The notes under the pieces are model-generated. The model saw only the letters and a program-made list of their open reading frames with translations. It did no database searches and was not told where the DNA came from. This document shows, one piece after another, positions 12,761-14,331 of a DNA stretch of 14,331 nucleotides. The DNA is taken from contig CALDGX010000231.1 in the NCBI GenBank assembly GCA_937941715.1, forward strand, positions 1 through 14,331, read 5' to 3'. The stretch is from an uncultured Chloracidobacterium sp. GTDB taxonomy: Bacteria; Acidobacteriota; Blastocatellia; Pyrinomonadales; Pyrinomonadaceae. The position numbers were made by a program, and so were the translations under genes. How positions within the stretch are numbered: position 1 is the stretch's first letter; each line of letters begins with the position of its first letter.

Positions 12761-14331
12761 ATGGCAAAAGTTGAGATCATACCGCTTGGCGGTATCGGCG
12801 AATTCGGGATGAACTGTATGGGCGTCCGATACGGTGATGAGATGATCATTATCGACGCCGGCATGGGATTTCCCGAGGAAACGCCGTTCGGCGTCGATAT
12901 CTGCATACCAAATTTCGATTTTCTCGAGGAATATCGGGATGACCTTACCGCGATCATCCTGACCCATGGCCACGAGGACCACATCGGGGCCCTTGCGTAC
13001 ATACTGCGCAAGTTCAATCTGCCGGTCTATTCGTCACGATTTACGCTCGCCCTTACGGAAAAGCGGCTTGGCGAATTTGATATGCTCGACGACGTCCTGC
13101 TCCACCGTGTCGAGGCGAACGACGTCGTGACGATCGGCAATTTCAAGGTCGAGTTCATTCACGCGTCACACTCGCTGGTCGAGTGTTTTTCGCTGGCCAT
13201 TCACACGCCGGTCGGCACCATCATCCATACCGGCGATTACAAGATCGACGACACGCCGGTGATCGGCAAACCCTACGACCTCGACACACTCGGCCGCATC
13301 GGCGACGACGGCGTGCTCGCCCTGCTGTGCGATTCGACCAACGCGACCGTGCCGGGCCGGACGCCTTCGGAAATGGCGGTGATACCGGCGTTTGAAGAGA
13401 TCTTTGAGGAGACCGAGGGCCGCCTCATCATCTCGACATTTTCGTCGTCGCTGCACCGGCTGCAGATCGTTTTTGACGTCGCCCACCAGTTTGGGCGCAA
13501 GGTCTGCGTGATCGGCCGCTCGATGCAGAAGAACGTCGAGATCGCCGACGAACAGGGTTTGCTCAAGATACCGCACGGAACGATGATCGACCTCAGCACG
13601 TCGCGGGCTCTCGATGACGACGAGATATGCTATCTCGTTACCGGATCGCAGGGCGAGATGCGGGCCGCACTATGGAATATGGCGACCTCGACATTCAAGG
13701 GGATCGAGGTCGAAAAGGGCGACACCGTCGTGCTGTCGGCACGCATCATCCCGGGCAACGAAAAGAACATCAGCCGCCTCATCGGCCACCTTTACAAACG
13801 CGGGGCCAACATCATTGAGGAAAAACGCCGTCTGGTCCACGTTTCGGGCCACGCCTCGCAGGAGGACATCAGGATCATGGTCGAGACCGCACGGCCGCGG
13901 TACGTCGTCCCGATCCATGGCGAATACCGTATGCTGTTTCGCCAAAAGGAATTTATCAAGAATCACGTCGGCAATTATTCCGACGACGACATTATCCTGA
14001 TCGAGAACGGCAATGTCCTCGAGATCGACGAATACGCCGCCAAGATCGTCGACCGCCACGAACTGCACAAGACCTTTATCGACGAAGAGTCAATGGAGGA
14101 GATCGAGTACGATATCGTCCGCGAACGCAAAAAGCTCGCCTACGGCGGCGCGATCTCGTTGGTGGTAACGGTGGACAAAAAGCAGCATACGCTCGCCGGC
14201 GAACCGCACATAACGTTTCAGGGCGTCGCCGGGCTCGACGAACTGCAGTCGTTCGGCAAACAGGCACGCGATGCAGTCACGGCCGCTATCGGCGACATGA
14301 AACCCGCGCAGATCGCCGACCGAAAGGTCTT
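12761..14331 (+). CDS. rnj: Ribonuclease J (metallo-beta-lactamase/beta-CASP), 3' end outside window
   Basis: An open frame of 523 complete codons runs off the window; full RNase J is about 550-560 residues, so only the end of the C-terminal domain is missing. It degrades and matures RNA by 5'-3' exonuclease and endonuclease activity in the cytoplasm, using two metal ions. Visible signatures are the metallo-beta-lactamase motif HGHEDH (69-74), a conserved His in ASHSLVE, Asp in TGDYKID, the beta-CASP blocks LLCDSTNA, STFSSSLHRLQ, RSMQKN and SARIIPGNE, then VSGHAS and PIHGEY. The usual HSIPD block is HSLVE here. The frame was read codon by codon for about the first 400 codons without a break. 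The ATG at 12761 has an SD (GGTGAGGA), and MAKVEIIPLGGIGEFGMN is the standard N-terminus. It is transcribed divergently from the TerB-TerC operon, with separate promoters about 30 bp apart. Confidence 0.96.
   Translation, partial: MAKVEIIPLGGIGEFGMNCMGVRYGDEMIIIDAGMGFPEETPFGVDICIPNFDFLEEYRDDLTAIILTHGHEDHIGALAYILRKFNLPVYSSRFTLALTEKRLGEFDMLDDVLLHRVEANDVVTIGNFKVEFIHASHSLVECFSLAIHTPVGTIIHTGDYKIDDTPVIGKPYDLDTLGRIGDDGVLALLCDSTNATVPGRTPSEMAVIPAFEEIFEETEGRLIISTFSSSLHRLQIVFDVAHQFGRKVCVIGRSMQKNVEIADEQGLLKIPHGTMIDLSTSRALDDDEICYLVTGSQGEMRAALWNMATSTFKGIEVEKGDTVVLSARIIPGNEKNISRLIGHLYKRGANIIEEKRRLVHVSGHASQEDIRIMVETARPRYVVPIHGEYRMLFRQKEFIKNHVGNYSDDDIILIENGNVLEIDEYAAKIVDRHELHKTFIDEESMEEIEYDIVRERKKLAYGGAISLVVTVDKKQHTLAGEPHITFQGVAGLDELQSFGKQARDAVTAAIGDMKPAQIADRKV

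Noticed and set aside
1..14331. CRISPR array, tRNA, rRNA, insertion sequence or phage genes
   Set aside because: No regularly spaced repeats, clover-leaf sequence, transposase motif or terminal inverted repeats were seen anywhere in the window.

Overview
The window reads as a chromosomal stretch from a GC-rich, Gram-negative-type bacterium, most likely an Acidobacteriota member of the Blastocatellia (Pyrinomonadaceae-like). This is inference, based on the exported DUF1800/DUF1501 pair, a secreted di-haem peroxidase ending in 'DxDGDGKTDxAvFRPssG' repeats, and housekeeping genes (ribD, rsmA, rnj) in unlinked positions. No mobile element, CRISPR array, tRNA or rRNA is visible. Every gene shares the same GC-rich codon style, so nothing points to recent transfer.

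Layout, left to right. (1) 1-236 (+): the 3' end of ribD. It converges on and overlaps by 14 bp a minus-strand operon of two exported proteins, DUF1800 (3856-1709, Sec signal) then DUF1501 (1704-223, Tat signal). A good sigma-70-like promoter precedes the operon at 3916-3944. (2) 4025-4822 (+): rsmA (ksgA), divergent from the DUF1800 operon. Its best promoter lies so close to the ATG that the mRNA may be leaderless. (3) 10348-4884 (-): a four-gene run. In transcription order it encodes a single-pass membrane protein (anti-sigma-like), a secreted EF-hand protein, an ECF sigma factor, and a 932-residue di-haem peroxidase/MauG-like protein fused to Fn3 and six VCBS/FG-GAP repeats. A hairpin with a T-tract ends the run at 4834-4858. 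(4) 12484-10457 (-): a two-gene operon of a cytoplasmic protein with two TerB-like segments, followed by a TerC/Alx-family membrane protein. It has a consensus-like promoter (perfect TTGACA) and a leader of about 175 nt. (5) 12761-14331 (+): ribonuclease J, divergent from the TerB/TerC operon and cut by the window end.

The most interesting part is the TerB-TerC operon. Its leader starts with a hairpin region carrying GGGGGAGTAG, the hallmark of the yybP-ykoY manganese riboswitch, which is known to control TerC/Alx-type genes. The leader ends with three mutually exclusive hairpins that could expose or hide the Shine-Dalgarno sequence of the TerB-like gene. A canonical P1 stem was not found by eye, so this is a strong candidate and not a proven riboswitch. 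The second system of interest is the ECF-sigma operon. Calcium-type loops appear both in its EF-hand protein and in the repeats of its peroxidase, which suggests an envelope redox/Ca2+ module under its own sigma factor.
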